NCBI GenBank assembly: GCA_029246705.1
Contig: JAQWMQ010000011.1
Coordinates: forward strand, 119,992-183,991
Direction: 5' to 3'
Length of the DNA: 64,000 bases
From: Phycisphaerales bacterium
GTDB lineage: Bacteria; Planctomycetota; Phycisphaerae; Phycisphaerales; SM1A02
Shown here piece after piece: positions 20,819-29,167 of this stretch (positions are counted from its first letter, which is position 1; every line of letters starts with the position of its first letter). The position numbers and the translations under genes were made by a program. Below the pieces are notes generated by a model. It was given only the letters and a program-made list of their open reading frames with translations. It was not told the DNA's origin and did no database searches.

Positions 20819-22033
20819 CTAGATGATGGTTCGGATCCGAATGGTCTCGGGGATCTTCGAGATCTCCTCCTGGACGCGGTCGATCTCGATCGGATCGACA
20901 TCGAGGATCACGTAGCTGAGATCACCCGACGACTGCAGGAATTCCGCGGTGATGTTCACGTTCAATCCCGCCAGCACGGTGTGCATGCGCCCCAGGACAC
21001 CGGGAACGTTCCGGTGGAAGTGGAGGATGCGGTGCTGGCCGTCCCGGCGTGATGGGAGATCTACGTTCGGCAGGTTCACCGCGGTGCCGGTCGCGCCTTC
21101 CCTGATGAACCGCCGGATCTTCTCCCCGACCTCACCGCCGATGGCGGCCTGGGCCTCGAGGGTGTTGCCCCCGATGTGCGGGGTCAGGATGACGTTGTCC
21201 CGTCCCGCCAGTGGCGTGCTGAACTCCGAATCACCGCTCTTGGGTTCCTCGGGGAAGACGTCCACCGCCGCCCCGGCAAGGTGCTCGTCGTCGAGTGCCT
21301 TCGCGAGTGCGTCGATGTCGACGATATCGCCCCGTGCGTTGTTGATCAGGAACGAACCACGCTTCATGCCGGCCAGTTCCTGACTGCCGATCATGCCCCG
21401 GGTCCCGGCGGTCGCCGGGACGTGCAGCGATACCACGTCCGATTCCGAGAGCAGTTCTTCAAGGCTCGCGGAAGAGTGGGCATTGCCGATCGGGAGTTTC
21501 GCGATGATGTCGTGGTAGATCACCCGCATGCCGAGTGCTTCGGCAAGAACCGAGAGCTGGGTGCCGATGTGCCCGTAGCCGATGATGCCCAGGGTGCGCC
21601 CCCGAACCTCGTGTGAGCCACTGGCGGACTTTCGCCACCGACCGGAGTGCATGTCCGCGTTGCGCTGGGGGATCCGGCGAAGCAGCATCACGAGTTCCGC
21701 GAGGGTCAGCTCCGCCACGCTCCGGGTGTTGGAGAAGGGGGCATTGAAGACCGCGACGCCTCGTTCAGCGGCGGCCTCCAGGTCGACCTGGTTGGTTCCG
21801 ATGCAGAAGCATCCGATCGTGGTGAGCGCGGGTGCGGACTCGATCAGTGCGCGGTCGATCCGCGTACGGCTCCTGATGCAGAGTACCGCCGCATCCGCCG
21901 CGATCTCTCGAAGTCTGTTCGGGTCGAGTGAACCGGGGATCCTGGTGACCTCGAGCCCGGTCTGTTCGAGGAGTCCCTCGGCAGCTTCGTGGATACCTTC
22001 CAGCAGGACGATCTTTCCATTGAGGGCGGGCAT
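20819..22033 (-). CDS. serA: D-3-phosphoglycerate dehydrogenase with ACT domain
   Basis: A 404-residue enzyme that oxidises 3-phosphoglycerate, the first step of serine synthesis. The NAD fold has GIIGYGHIG, with INNARGDIVD, the catalytic Arg in the FCIGTNQVD-to-NARGD region, and the Glu-His relay ending TPHIGGNT. Residues about 330-404 are an ACT regulatory domain (HRNVPGVLGRMHTVL), as in the shorter E. coli-type SerA that is inhibited by serine. It starts ten bases after the methionine aminopeptidase stop on the same strand, so the two are probably co-transcribed. Confidence 0.95.
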   Translation of the reverse strand: MPALNGKIVLLEGIHEAAEGLLEQTGLEVTRIPGSLDPNRLREIAADAAVLCIRSRTRIDRALIESAPALTTIGCFCIGTNQVDLEAAAERGVAVFNAPFSNTRSVAELTLAELVMLLRRIPQRNADMHSGRWRKSASGSHEVRGRTLGIIGYGHIGTQLSVLAEALGMRVIYHDIIAKLPIGNAHSSASLEELLSESDVVSLHVPATAGTRGMIGSQELAGMKRGSFLINNARGDIVDIDALAKALDDEHLAGAAVDVFPEEPKSGDSEFSTPLAGRDNVILTPHIGGNTLEAQAAIGGEVGEKIRRFIREGATGTAVNLPNVDLPSRRDGQHRILHFHRNVPGVLGRMHTVLAGLNVNITAEFLQSSGDLSYVILDVDPIEIDRVQEEISKIPETIRIRTII

Positions 22034-22043
22034 GATGTGTTGC

Positions 22044-22868
22044 TCAGGTTCCGACGATGTCGGGGAGATTGAAGAGGTCGGCCGTCAGGTTCAACGGACC
22101 GTTCTCGGTGATCAGGATGTCCGATTCGTAGTGCACGCTCAGTGAGCCATCATCGGTGTAGATGGGCCATGTCTTGCGGTGCGAGGAGATGTCGGAGGTG
22201 CTCACGCTCAGCATCGGTTCGACCGCGACCAGGAGACCCGGCTTGAAGGTGGTGAAGGCATCGGGCCACTCACCGGGATGTTTCGGCATCACGTTCGAGA
22301 TGAACGGCGGGCCGTGCAGTTTCCTGCCGTAGCCGTGACCGCCCAGCCCACGAATGAGCTTGAAGCCCCGATCCTTCTCGACGTAGTCGTGAACGGTCCT
22401 CGCCCAGTCCAGCAGCGGTCTTCCGGGTTGCATCGCCTCGATGCCCAGCCGGAGCGAGTTCTTGCCGGCATCCATGAGGTCCAGCCCGAGCTGCTCGGCC
22501 CCTCCGATCGCGTAGGTCCAGGCCGCGTCGCCGATCCAGCCGTCCAGCAGCGATCCGATGTCGATCGAGAGGATGTCGCCTTCGGTGGTCGGCACCGTCG
22601 ACATGTCATGCGTTCCGTGAACGACGCATTCGTTCAGCGAGAGGCAGGCGTGCGAGGGAAAGGCCGGGTGGGGGCGGGAGCGGTAGCCGATGAAGGCGCT
22701 CCTGGCCCCGAGGTCATCGAGGCAGGCAGCCACGAAGTCATCGATTTCGGCGAGCGTCTGGCCCGGCTTCAACCATTCAACGAGCCGTTCATGCGTTCGA
22801 ACCACGCATTCCGCTGCCCGGGTGGCGCCCTGGATGTCTTCTGGTGTGGCAACAAGCATGCCGGCCAT
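22044..22868 (-). CDS. map: Methionine aminopeptidase, type I
   Basis: A 274-residue metallopeptidase that removes the initiator methionine. The five metal ligands are recognisable: two Asp in SIDIG and IGDAAW, His in GHGYGRKLHG, Glu in VAVEPML and Glu in HYESDI. The substrate histidine is in VVHGTHD. The start is uncertain: the ATG at 22868 gives MAGMLVATPEDI, an ATG at 22859 gives MLVATPEDI, and a TTG at 22958 gives a 304-residue form. None has a strong ribosome site. The gene sits between hutI (116 bases upstream) and serA (10 bases downstream) on one strand. Confidence 0.94.
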   Translation of the reverse strand: MAGMLVATPEDIQGATRAAECVVRTHERLVEWLKPGQTLAEIDDFVAACLDDLGARSAFIGYRSRPHPAFPSHACLSLNECVVHGTHDMSTVPTTEGDILSIDIGSLLDGWIGDAAWTYAIGGAEQLGLDLMDAGKNSLRLGIEAMQPGRPLLDWARTVHDYVEKDRGFKLIRGLGGHGYGRKLHGPPFISNVMPKHPGEWPDAFTTFKPGLLVAVEPMLSVSTSDISSHRKTWPIYTDDGSLSVHYESDILITENGPLNLTADLFNLPDIVGT

Positions 22869-22984
22869 GGTATCGAGCTCGCTGTCTTGACACCTGAATT
22901 CAACCCGCTCCTCGAGGGGGCAGTTCGAATTTTCCGGCTTCAGGTGGAGGATGGACAAGCTCGTCAGGCCGCCGTCCCTTCTGC

Positions 22985-24235
22985 TCAGCCTCCCAGAGGA
23001 GTCATGTCGTGCGGCCGGCCGCCGATGAGCACCTGGCGAGGCCCCGGCATCGCGAATTCCCAGGCCAGCGATCGTTCGTCATCGGTATCGAGGATGACCA
23101 GGTCCGCTCGCTTGCCCACCTCGATCGAGCCGATCTCATCCTGCAGTCCAAGGACGCATGCGGCGTTCCAGGTGGCCGCGGTGATCGCCTCGGCCGGGGT
23201 GAGTCGACAGTGGTTCACCGCGAGATGGATCGCAAACGGAAGTGACGGCGTCGGGGCGGAACCGGGATTGAAGTTGGTCGCAACGGCGATCGCCGCACCA
23301 AGATCCACCAGTGCACGTCCCGATGCATAGCCTTCACCGAGGTGGTATCCACTGACGGGAAGCAGGACGCCGATCGTCTCCGAGTGGGCCAGCGCCTGGA
23401 GATCCGCGACGGTCGAGGCCTCCAGGTGGTCGACGCTCAACGCACCCGCCTCGATGGCGAGCCGGGTTGCCCCGAGGCTGTTGAACTGATCGGTGTGCAC
23501 GCGCAACGGGCATCCGAGGGACTGGGCCTCCTCGAAGAGTCGACGACAGGCATCGAGTGACCAGGCTCCTTCCTCGCAGTACGCATCGCAGGCGATGCCC
23601 GGATGAGCCGCGACCACGGCTGGCAGCGTCTCGTTGATCGTCTGTTCGATGAAGTGCTCGTTCTCGGGGTCGATCGCGTGTGCACCGAGGAACGTCGGGA
23701 TCAACGTGGGTTCGATCAGACCGTCCGCGGCGACGATCGCCTCCAGCATCTTCAGTTCGTCATCCGTGGTCAGTCCGTAGCCGGTCTTCACCTCGACCGT
23801 GGTGGTGCCCAGTCGTGCCATGCGTTCGACCTGGTGGAGCAGGTTCGCCGTCAGGGTCTCCACCGTGGCCTCCCTGACCGCCCGGACGGTGGACATGATC
23901 CCGCCGCCCCCGGCAAGAATCTGGAGGTAGGAGGCGCCTCGAAGCTTCTCGTCGAATTCGTCGAATCTCGAACCCGCCCAGCAGGCGTGGGTATGGCAGT
24001 CGACCATCCCCGGCATGAGCACCCGTCCCTCGACATCCATCCTGGTGGTCGTGGTTCCCTCGGCGTCGGGGGGGGCGCCTCTTCCGACGGCTTCGATTCG
24101 GTCCTGCTGAACCAATACCCAGCCCTTCTCGATGACGCCAAGGTCCTGCAGGGCGTCTCCTCGCCTTGGAAGGCGGTTTTCGCCTCCACTCGCAAGGGTC
24201 AGGAGGCGAGCATTTTCAAGAAGCAGTCTGTTCAT
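22985..24235 (-). CDS. hutI: Imidazolonepropionase
   Basis: A 416-residue amidohydrolase that opens 4-imidazolone-5-propionate to N-formiminoglutamate in histidine degradation. Metal histidines are in DCHTHACWAG; further family segments are VEVKTGYGL, FLGAHAIDPE, HTDQFN and SVDHLE. The segment expected to hold the metal-binding Asp reads ATNFNPGSAPT, giving Asn321. No other hut gene lies in the window. It is divergent from the STAS gene across 97 bases and probably heads a transcript with map and serA. Confidence 0.93.
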   Translation of the reverse strand: MNRLLLENARLLTLASGGENRLPRRGDALQDLGVIEKGWVLVQQDRIEAVGRGAPPDAEGTTTTRMDVEGRVLMPGMVDCHTHACWAGSRFDEFDEKLRGASYLQILAGGGGIMSTVRAVREATVETLTANLLHQVERMARLGTTTVEVKTGYGLTTDDELKMLEAIVAADGLIEPTLIPTFLGAHAIDPENEHFIEQTINETLPAVVAAHPGIACDAYCEEGAWSLDACRRLFEEAQSLGCPLRVHTDQFNSLGATRLAIEAGALSVDHLEASTVADLQALAHSETIGVLLPVSGYHLGEGYASGRALVDLGAAIAVATNFNPGSAPTPSLPFAIHLAVNHCRLTPAEAITAATWNAACVLGLQDEIGSIEVGKRADLVILDTDDERSLAWEFAMPGPRQVLIGGRPHDMTPLGG

Positions 24236-24296
24236 GGGATTGGCACCTGTTTTTCAAAGCGTACACCTTGTCACAGGGCCTTGCGCCGGTTTGGGA

Positions 24297-24302
24297 TACA
24301 CT
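24297..24302 (+). promoter_or_regulatory. Candidate -10 hexamer TACACT
   Basis: TACACT lies 30 bases before the GTG of the STAS gene, which has its own Shine-Dalgarno. This gives a normal short leader, in contrast to the leaderless set. No good -35 at 17 bases. Confidence 0.4.
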
Positions 24303-24332
24303 GGCCGACTCAAACCACGGCGGGAGCCCCAC

Positions 24333-24719
24333 GTGAGCACTGCATCACAAGATCAAGTCGACAACCCCATCCTGTCAGCCGAACTGCAAGGTTCCGTGGT
24401 TCTGCTCAAGCCCAAGGGGCCGAACGTCGGGCAGCGTGAGGCACCGATCATCGACAACGACGTCAAGCCGCTGCTGGCCAAGGCCGGTGATGGCCTCAAG
24501 GGGCTCATCCTGGACCTCCATGACGTGACCTTCATGTCATCGATGGGCCTGGGAACCTGCATCGCCCTTCGCAACATCGCCAACGGGGTCGGCGCCAAGA
24601 CCGCGATCGTCGGGTTGCGTCCCGAGCTCGAGTCGCTCTTCAAGATGATGCGCATCCACAAGATGTACGACATCCAGAAGAGCGATGCCGCACTCGACAA
24701 GTGGCGTTCCAAGCTCTAG
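24333..24719 (+). CDS. STAS-domain anti-sigma factor antagonist
   Basis: A 128-residue single STAS domain of the SpoIIAA/RsbV kind. Such proteins release sigma factors or other partners from an anti-sigma kinase and are switched by serine phosphorylation. The expected site is in DVTFMSSMGLGTC, where the second serine aligns with the phosphorylated residue. LILDLHDVTF is the central strand. The start is GTG at 24333 with GGGAG seven bases upstream. No anti-sigma kinase is adjacent, so the partner is unknown. It is convergent with the ChaN-like gene. Confidence 0.9.
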   Translation: MSTASQDQVDNPILSAELQGSVVLLKPKGPNVGQREAPIIDNDVKPLLAKAGDGLKGLILDLHDVTFMSSMGLGTCIALRNIANGVGAKTAIVGLRPELESLFKMMRIHKMYDIQKSDAALDKWRSKL

Positions 24720-24741
24720 CAGCGGCCTGCAGCTCGAGTCA

Positions 24742-25743
24742 TCAGGGCATGGGTGCGTCGTCGATCGGATCGATCGGATCATCGCCGGTGGCAACCCCAC
24801 CCGTATACACCACCAGATCGGCCCGCCCCACATCCTCGGGACGAAGCCTGCGTGCGTTCTCGTTGATCGTCGAGACGTAGAGGACCCTTGCCAGGGCATT
24901 GTGCTTCTGGATCTGCTCGACGGTTCCGCCGGCGAAATCACCGTGGAAGCGTCCGATCAGCAGCACCACCTTGTCGGCATGTCGCAGGGCTCGAAGGGTC
25001 GAGTCGGCCATGGTGCTGTCCCAGACCTGCTGTGCCCTGAGCACCTCGTCGACCGCCTCGCGTGTCGGTTCCTTGCCGTTGTCTCGCATCAGCTCCTCGA
25101 TGCGTGTGCGATAGGGCCCCTGGTCGATGGACTTCGGCACCACGTAGAGGTTCTCCTGGTACTCAGGCTGGTCGGCAATGCCGTCCCATCCCTCGGTGCG
25201 GGCCATGCGTACGAACTTCCGTGGTGCATTCGCGGCAACCACCGACGCATCCTCTTCGCCGGCGGCGTCGATGATCGGCAGGTAGAACTCGGCAAATCGC
25301 AGACTTGAATCGTCACCGGGAGCGACCGCCTCCAGGAACGCCACCTCGGTCAGCTTGCCGCTGAGGTAGTCGTCCACCTCTGCCTGCTGATCACGTTCGA
25401 GCATCTCCATTGCGACCGCGGTTTTCGGCCAGCTCGCCAGGACCTGGGAAACCACCGCAAGTTGGAAACGGTGGGCGACCGAATCATCATGTTCCTCGCC
25501 CAGGACCACCACGTCGGCGCGGGCGATGGCGTCGATCAACGAGGCCCAGGTGAGGATCATGCCGTTGCTGCCGTCGAACATGGGCAGCCCCGTGGGTGCC
25601 CAGGGGTGCTCGGGGACGATCGCGGTCTGCTCGCTTTCGGTGACCATGCCGCTGCTCCCGGGGCCGTGGCAGCCGACTTGCAGCAGTGCGATCAACGTCA
25701 TCGACAGGAGGCATGGACCTGGATTCTCGTGCAGTCTCTTCAT
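24742..25743 (-). CDS. ChaN-like (DUF399) lipoprotein
   Basis: A 333-residue exported protein of the ChaN family, whose Campylobacter member binds haem. The N-terminus is a lipoprotein-like signal ending LLQVGC (Cys25). The mature part has the family hallmarks: VVLGEEHDD near the start, AVAMEMLERDQQ, a FAEFYLPIIDAA stretch, and VLLIGRFHGDF with the conserved histidine. The family resembles the TIKI/EreA fold, so a hydrolase role is also possible. The start at 25743 has GGAG six bases upstream; two earlier in-frame ATGs do not. Convergent with the STAS gene. Confidence 0.85.
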   Translation of the reverse strand: MKRLHENPGPCLLSMTLIALLQVGCHGPGSSGMVTESEQTAIVPEHPWAPTGLPMFDGSNGMILTWASLIDAIARADVVVLGEEHDDSVAHRFQLAVVSQVLASWPKTAVAMEMLERDQQAEVDDYLSGKLTEVAFLEAVAPGDDSSLRFAEFYLPIIDAAGEEDASVVAANAPRKFVRMARTEGWDGIADQPEYQENLYVVPKSIDQGPYRTRIEELMRDNGKEPTREAVDEVLRAQQVWDSTMADSTLRALRHADKVVLLIGRFHGDFAGGTVEQIQKHNALARVLYVSTINENARRLRPEDVGRADLVVYTGGVATGDDPIDPIDDAPMP

Positions 25744-25880
25744 GAGTCGCTCCGCCATCACCTTCCTCTATCCCGGGGTGGCGGTCAATCGCCGAAGTCC
25801 CGACCCGCTCCGGTCGCTCCGATTCAGGTGCCTGCTCCTGTGGACGATCCGATTGTGAGGACCTCTTCACGGGGGGTCGC

Positions 25881-25886
25881 TACAAT
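25881..25886 (+). promoter_or_regulatory. Candidate -10 hexamer TACAAT, leaderless type
   Basis: TACAAT ends eight bases before the ATG at 25895 and no Shine-Dalgarno is present. It is a near-consensus -10 and one of the clearest of the set. Confidence 0.55.
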
Positions 25887-25894
25887 TCGTCGTC

Positions 25895-26758
25895 ATGGCG
25901 AACACCAAGTCGAAGAACAAGTCCAAGAGCAAGCGCAGGGAAAAGAAGAAGGCTTCGAAGGGCTGGATGACCGCCGAGACCGCGGATCGTCACGACCTCT
26001 ACGAGAAGTCCGTTCAGAACACGGAATCGGAGATCGATTTCGTCGATGACACCTGGATGAAACTGCGTGGTCGTCATGCGAACCTGCTGCGCGAGGATTT
26101 CTGCGGTACCGCACAGACCAGCGTCGAATGGGTCCTGCGACGAGAGGACAACCGTGCGATCGGTGTCGACCTCGACGAGGAAGTCGTCGACTGGGGGCGT
26201 CGCCGGACCGAGGGCCGACTCGACGAGGAGCAGGCCGCCCGGTTCGACGTGCTGATCGAGGATGTGCGCAAGGTCGATCTCGACCCGGTCGACACCATTC
26301 TCGCGATGAACTTCAGCTACTACCTGTTCAAGACCAGGGAAGGCCTGCGCGAATACTTCGCAAGGGTTCGCGAAGGTCTTCTCGACGGCGGTCTGTTCTT
26401 TCTCGATTCCTACGGGGGCAGTGAGTCCTTCGAGGAGATGGAGGAGGAGCGGGACCTGGACGGCTTCACCTACGTGTGGGACCAGCATCACTACAACCCG
26501 ATCAGTGGTGATGTGATCAATAAAATCCACTTCCGCTTCCCCGATGGCACGGAGATGTCGGACGCCTTCACCTACGAGTGGCGACTCTGGACGCTTCCTG
26601 AGTTGCAGGAGCTGCTTCTCGAAGCAGGTTTCTCCAACGTCACCGTCTACTGGGAAGGCACCGAGGACGACAGCGAAGAGGGTGACGGGGAATTCCTGCC
26701 GACCACCACCGGCGAAGCCTGTGCTGGATGGATTGCGTACATAGTTGCAGAGAAATGA
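25895..26758 (+). CDS. Class I SAM-dependent methyltransferase
   Basis: A 287-residue methyltransferase with a strongly basic tail (residues 1-23 are mostly Lys, Ser and Asn), perhaps for RNA binding. The SAM-binding region starts at LLREDFCGTAQTS, a variant motif I also found in other planctomycete methyltransferases, followed by AIGVDLDEEVV (motif II) and IEDVRKVDL. MNFSYYLF is motif IV, and the C-terminal half contributes the substrate side (FTYEWRLWTLPEL). The substrate is unknown. It is transcribed with, or just before, the polyprenyl synthase gene. Confidence 0.85.
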   Translation: MANTKSKNKSKSKRREKKKASKGWMTAETADRHDLYEKSVQNTESEIDFVDDTWMKLRGRHANLLREDFCGTAQTSVEWVLRREDNRAIGVDLDEEVVDWGRRRTEGRLDEEQAARFDVLIEDVRKVDLDPVDTILAMNFSYYLFKTREGLREYFARVREGLLDGGLFFLDSYGGSESFEEMEEERDLDGFTYVWDQHHYNPISGDVINKIHFRFPDGTEMSDAFTYEWRLWTLPELQELLLEAGFSNVTVYWEGTEDDSEEGDGEFLPTTTGEACAGWIAYIVAEK

Positions 26759-26779
26759 GCCTCGAGGCCCTTGGTGGCC

Positions 26780-26785
26780 TATGAT
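26780..26785 (+). promoter_or_regulatory. Candidate -10 hexamer TATGAT, leaderless type
   Basis: TATGAT ends 12 bases before the ATG at 26798. It lies inside the longer reading frame, so it favours the shorter start of the polyprenyl synthase. Confidence 0.4.
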
Positions 26786-26797
26786 TTCAGTCCATCG

Positions 26798-27793
26798 ATG
26801 CTTCAGACAGCCCCCCAACACATACAGATCGCCAAGGTGCTTCACCACGAGCTTGAGAAGGTCGAGAAGATCTTCTGCGACCAGCTCGCGAGTGATCTTC
26901 CGTCCGTCAACGACCTCTGCCGTCACGTGGAACGCTATCGCGGGAAGATGCTGCGTCCGTCCATGTTGCTCCTGACCGGACTCGCGGTCTCCGGTGAACC
27001 CTGCGACGGTTCGGCGCTTCAGCCTCGGCACCTGCAGATCTCCGCGGTCGTCGAGATGATCCACATGGCCACCCTGGTCCATGACGACATCCTCGACGAG
27101 GCCCATGTCAGAAGGCGCGGGGCCACGATCAACACCCTCCGCGGCAATGAGACCGCGGTGATGCTCGGTGACTACCTGATCTCGAATGCCTTTCACCTCT
27201 GTTCGAAGGTGGGGGATCCCAAGATCAACGAGATGCTGGGGCAGGTGACCAACACCCTCTGCGAGGGTGAGTTGGTCCAGTTGTCCCATCGTGACGACCT
27301 CTCACTCGACGAAGCGACCTATCTCGAGATCGTTCGGCGCAAGACCGCCGCCCTGGTGGGCACCTGCTGCCGCATGGGGGCTCGTTTCTCGGGTGCCAGT
27401 CCCGGCGTCGAGAACGCACTGGAGCAGTTCGGTATCTCGCTGGGAATCGCCTTCCAGATCCAGGACGACCTGCTCGACCTCGCGGGTGATCCCGACGTCG
27501 TCGGCAAGTCACTGGGCCGTGATCTCGCGACCGGGAAGATGACCCTGCCGGTGATCCTGCATCTCGCGGACGAGGTCGGGATGGAACGCGGCGAGACGCT
27601 TCGACTCATCGAGGCTCGGGACGGCCTGGGCCTTCGCAGTCGCCTGGTCGAGGGTGGAGCGGTCGGACGTGCCCGGCAACGCGCGGTTGATCTGGTGGTT
27701 TCTGCCAAGACCCAGCTCGAACACCTTCCGGGGTCGAGTTCCAGGGACCTCCTGGCGACCCTTGCCGATGCGGTCGTCGATCGCGACGCCTGA
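26798..27793 (+). CDS. Polyprenyl diphosphate synthase
   Basis: A 331-residue trans-prenyltransferase that extends farnesyl or geranyl diphosphate with isopentenyl diphosphate, probably for a quinone side chain. The first Asp-rich motif is HDDILDEAHVRRRG and the second is IQDDLLDLAGD; GKMLRPSMLLLTG and GELVQLSHR are further conserved parts. Length and composition fit octaprenyl/heptaprenyl synthases. The start is ambiguous: ATG at 26798, or TTG/GTG at 26771/26774 with GAGG seven bases before the GTG. I prefer the ATG because a TATGAT box sits just upstream. It is convergent with the TlpA-like gene. Confidence 0.92.
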   Translation: MLQTAPQHIQIAKVLHHELEKVEKIFCDQLASDLPSVNDLCRHVERYRGKMLRPSMLLLTGLAVSGEPCDGSALQPRHLQISAVVEMIHMATLVHDDILDEAHVRRRGATINTLRGNETAVMLGDYLISNAFHLCSKVGDPKINEMLGQVTNTLCEGELVQLSHRDDLSLDEATYLEIVRRKTAALVGTCCRMGARFSGASPGVENALEQFGISLGIAFQIQDDLLDLAGDPDVVGKSLGRDLATGKMTLPVILHLADEVGMERGETLRLIEARDGLGLRSRLVEGGAVGRARQRAVDLVVSAKTQLEHLPGSSSRDLLATLADAVVDRDA

Positions 27794-27869
27794 TCGGTTT
27801 TCACCAGACATCATGTATCGACGATCTCGGCACGACCCGGGCCATCAGTGCACCGGACCGCTGCAGTCG

Positions 27870-27883
27870 TGAACACGTGTTCA
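27870..27883. promoter_or_regulatory. 14-bp perfect palindrome TGAACACGTGTTCA
   Basis: A perfect palindrome in the gap between two convergent genes. Its core GAAC-N4-GTTC has the form of the Gram-positive LexA (DinR) box, but it is not upstream of any start. It may be chance or part of a bidirectional terminator stem. Confidence 0.35.
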
Positions 27884-27921
27884 GCTTGAGTTCAGAGGGT
27901 TCCAGCGGGTTTTCGCTGTTC

Positions 27922-29097
27922 TTACTTCGATTCCTTGATCAACCACTCGACCCATCGAGCCGGGGGGGGACTGTCGGCCTGGTCCTGCCCGGCCTTGTTC
28001 ATGAGCTTGTTGTTCGCCTTGACGATCGAGTCGAGAACGCCCTGGTTCAGGTTGGTGGGACTGCCTTGCCACCGAACCACCCAGTCGCCGCTCAGGACCG
28101 CCACGTGTGGGATACCGCGGATCTCGAAGAACTTCTTCAGTCGTGCAGATCGGTCGACTGCGAGGCCGTACTTGAAGTCGCTTGACTTCAGTCCGCGCTT
28201 GCGCATCTCGAGCTCGAAGTTGTTCTCGTCGGAGATCCCGAGGCAGATCACCTCGTCACCGTAGTACTCCTGCATGTCGTTCATGTGCGGAATCGCCTTC
28301 ACGCAGGGACCGCACCAGGTCGCCCAGAAGTCGAGCACCACGACCTTGCCGGAGGCGTCGCCGACCGGCTCGCGCCACATGTCCTCGATGTAGAACGCGG
28401 GGGCCTCCTGACCACGTTTGTCGGCACTGTACGGAAGCGGGGTGCTGAACGTCGGGAAGTCGACCTTCTCGTCGATGACGACGGGTTTCGCGTCCCGGCT
28501 GCGCGGTGGCTTGGAGGAGTCGTGGGTTTCGTCAAGGAGTTTGCGAGCGGCATCCTCGACGCTTCGCGCAGAGACGCTCGCGTACCGAACGTTGCCCTGG
28601 CGGTCGATCAGGTAGGTCACCGGTCGCCGGAACGCTCCGACGGAATCGCACCATGCTCCCTTCTCGTCGATGAGGACCGGCACTTCGAGTTTCATCGCGG
28701 GAAGCAGCTTGTCGATCCGGTCGAGATCTTCCGGGGTGTGGACCGCGATGGCGACGAAGTCGTCCTCCTCGGCAAGCGGCGCGATCGAGCGCCCCAGCTT
28801 GCTGGCGGCACTCCGTCCTGCTCCGCGGGTGGTGAAGGTCTGTACGAGGACGACCTTTCCACGAAGGCTCTCGAGGGTCGGCCCCTTCGCGTCGAGCCAT
28901 CGGGTCGAATCAGGGAATTCCGGTGCTTCCCAGCCCATCGACAGTCTCACGGCTTCGCCGTCTTCACGGGGAAGGCGGTCGAGCCATTTCGACTCCTCGC
29001 GGGTGAGTGGCTGGTCCTGGGCCATCACGCATGTCGAGCCCAGCGAAAACATCAGGATGCTCGCAGCGATGATTGTGAGGTCGAGTCGAGGTCTCAT
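27922..29097 (-). CDS. TlpA-like protein with two thioredoxin-fold domains
   Basis: A 391-residue exported protein with a signal peptide ending VMAQ near residue 26. Residues about 60-190 are a thioredoxin/AhpC-like domain in which the CxxC region reads FTTRGAGRSAASK, with no cysteines. Residues about 240-370 are a TlpA-like domain with the redox motif WATWCGPC and the cis-proline in RGIPHVAVL. The second domain is likely a periplasmic thiol reductase; the first may be structural or substrate-binding. The start has GGAG nine bases upstream. It follows panC on the same strand by 70 bases. Confidence 0.87.
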   Translation of the reverse strand: MRPRLDLTIIAASILMFSLGSTCVMAQDQPLTREESKWLDRLPREDGEAVRLSMGWEAPEFPDSTRWLDAKGPTLESLRGKVVLVQTFTTRGAGRSAASKLGRSIAPLAEEDDFVAIAVHTPEDLDRIDKLLPAMKLEVPVLIDEKGAWCDSVGAFRRPVTYLIDRQGNVRYASVSARSVEDAARKLLDETHDSSKPPRSRDAKPVVIDEKVDFPTFSTPLPYSADKRGQEAPAFYIEDMWREPVGDASGKVVVLDFWATWCGPCVKAIPHMNDMQEYYGDEVICLGISDENNFELEMRKRGLKSSDFKYGLAVDRSARLKKFFEIRGIPHVAVLSGDWVVRWQGSPTNLNQGVLDSIVKANNKLMNKAGQDQADSPPPARWVEWLIKESK

Positions 29098-29167
29098 GGT
29101 GGGATGCTCCAGTTTGGGGAACCGTAACTAGTCTACGCTCCGAACGGGAGGGAACAAAGAAACCCGT

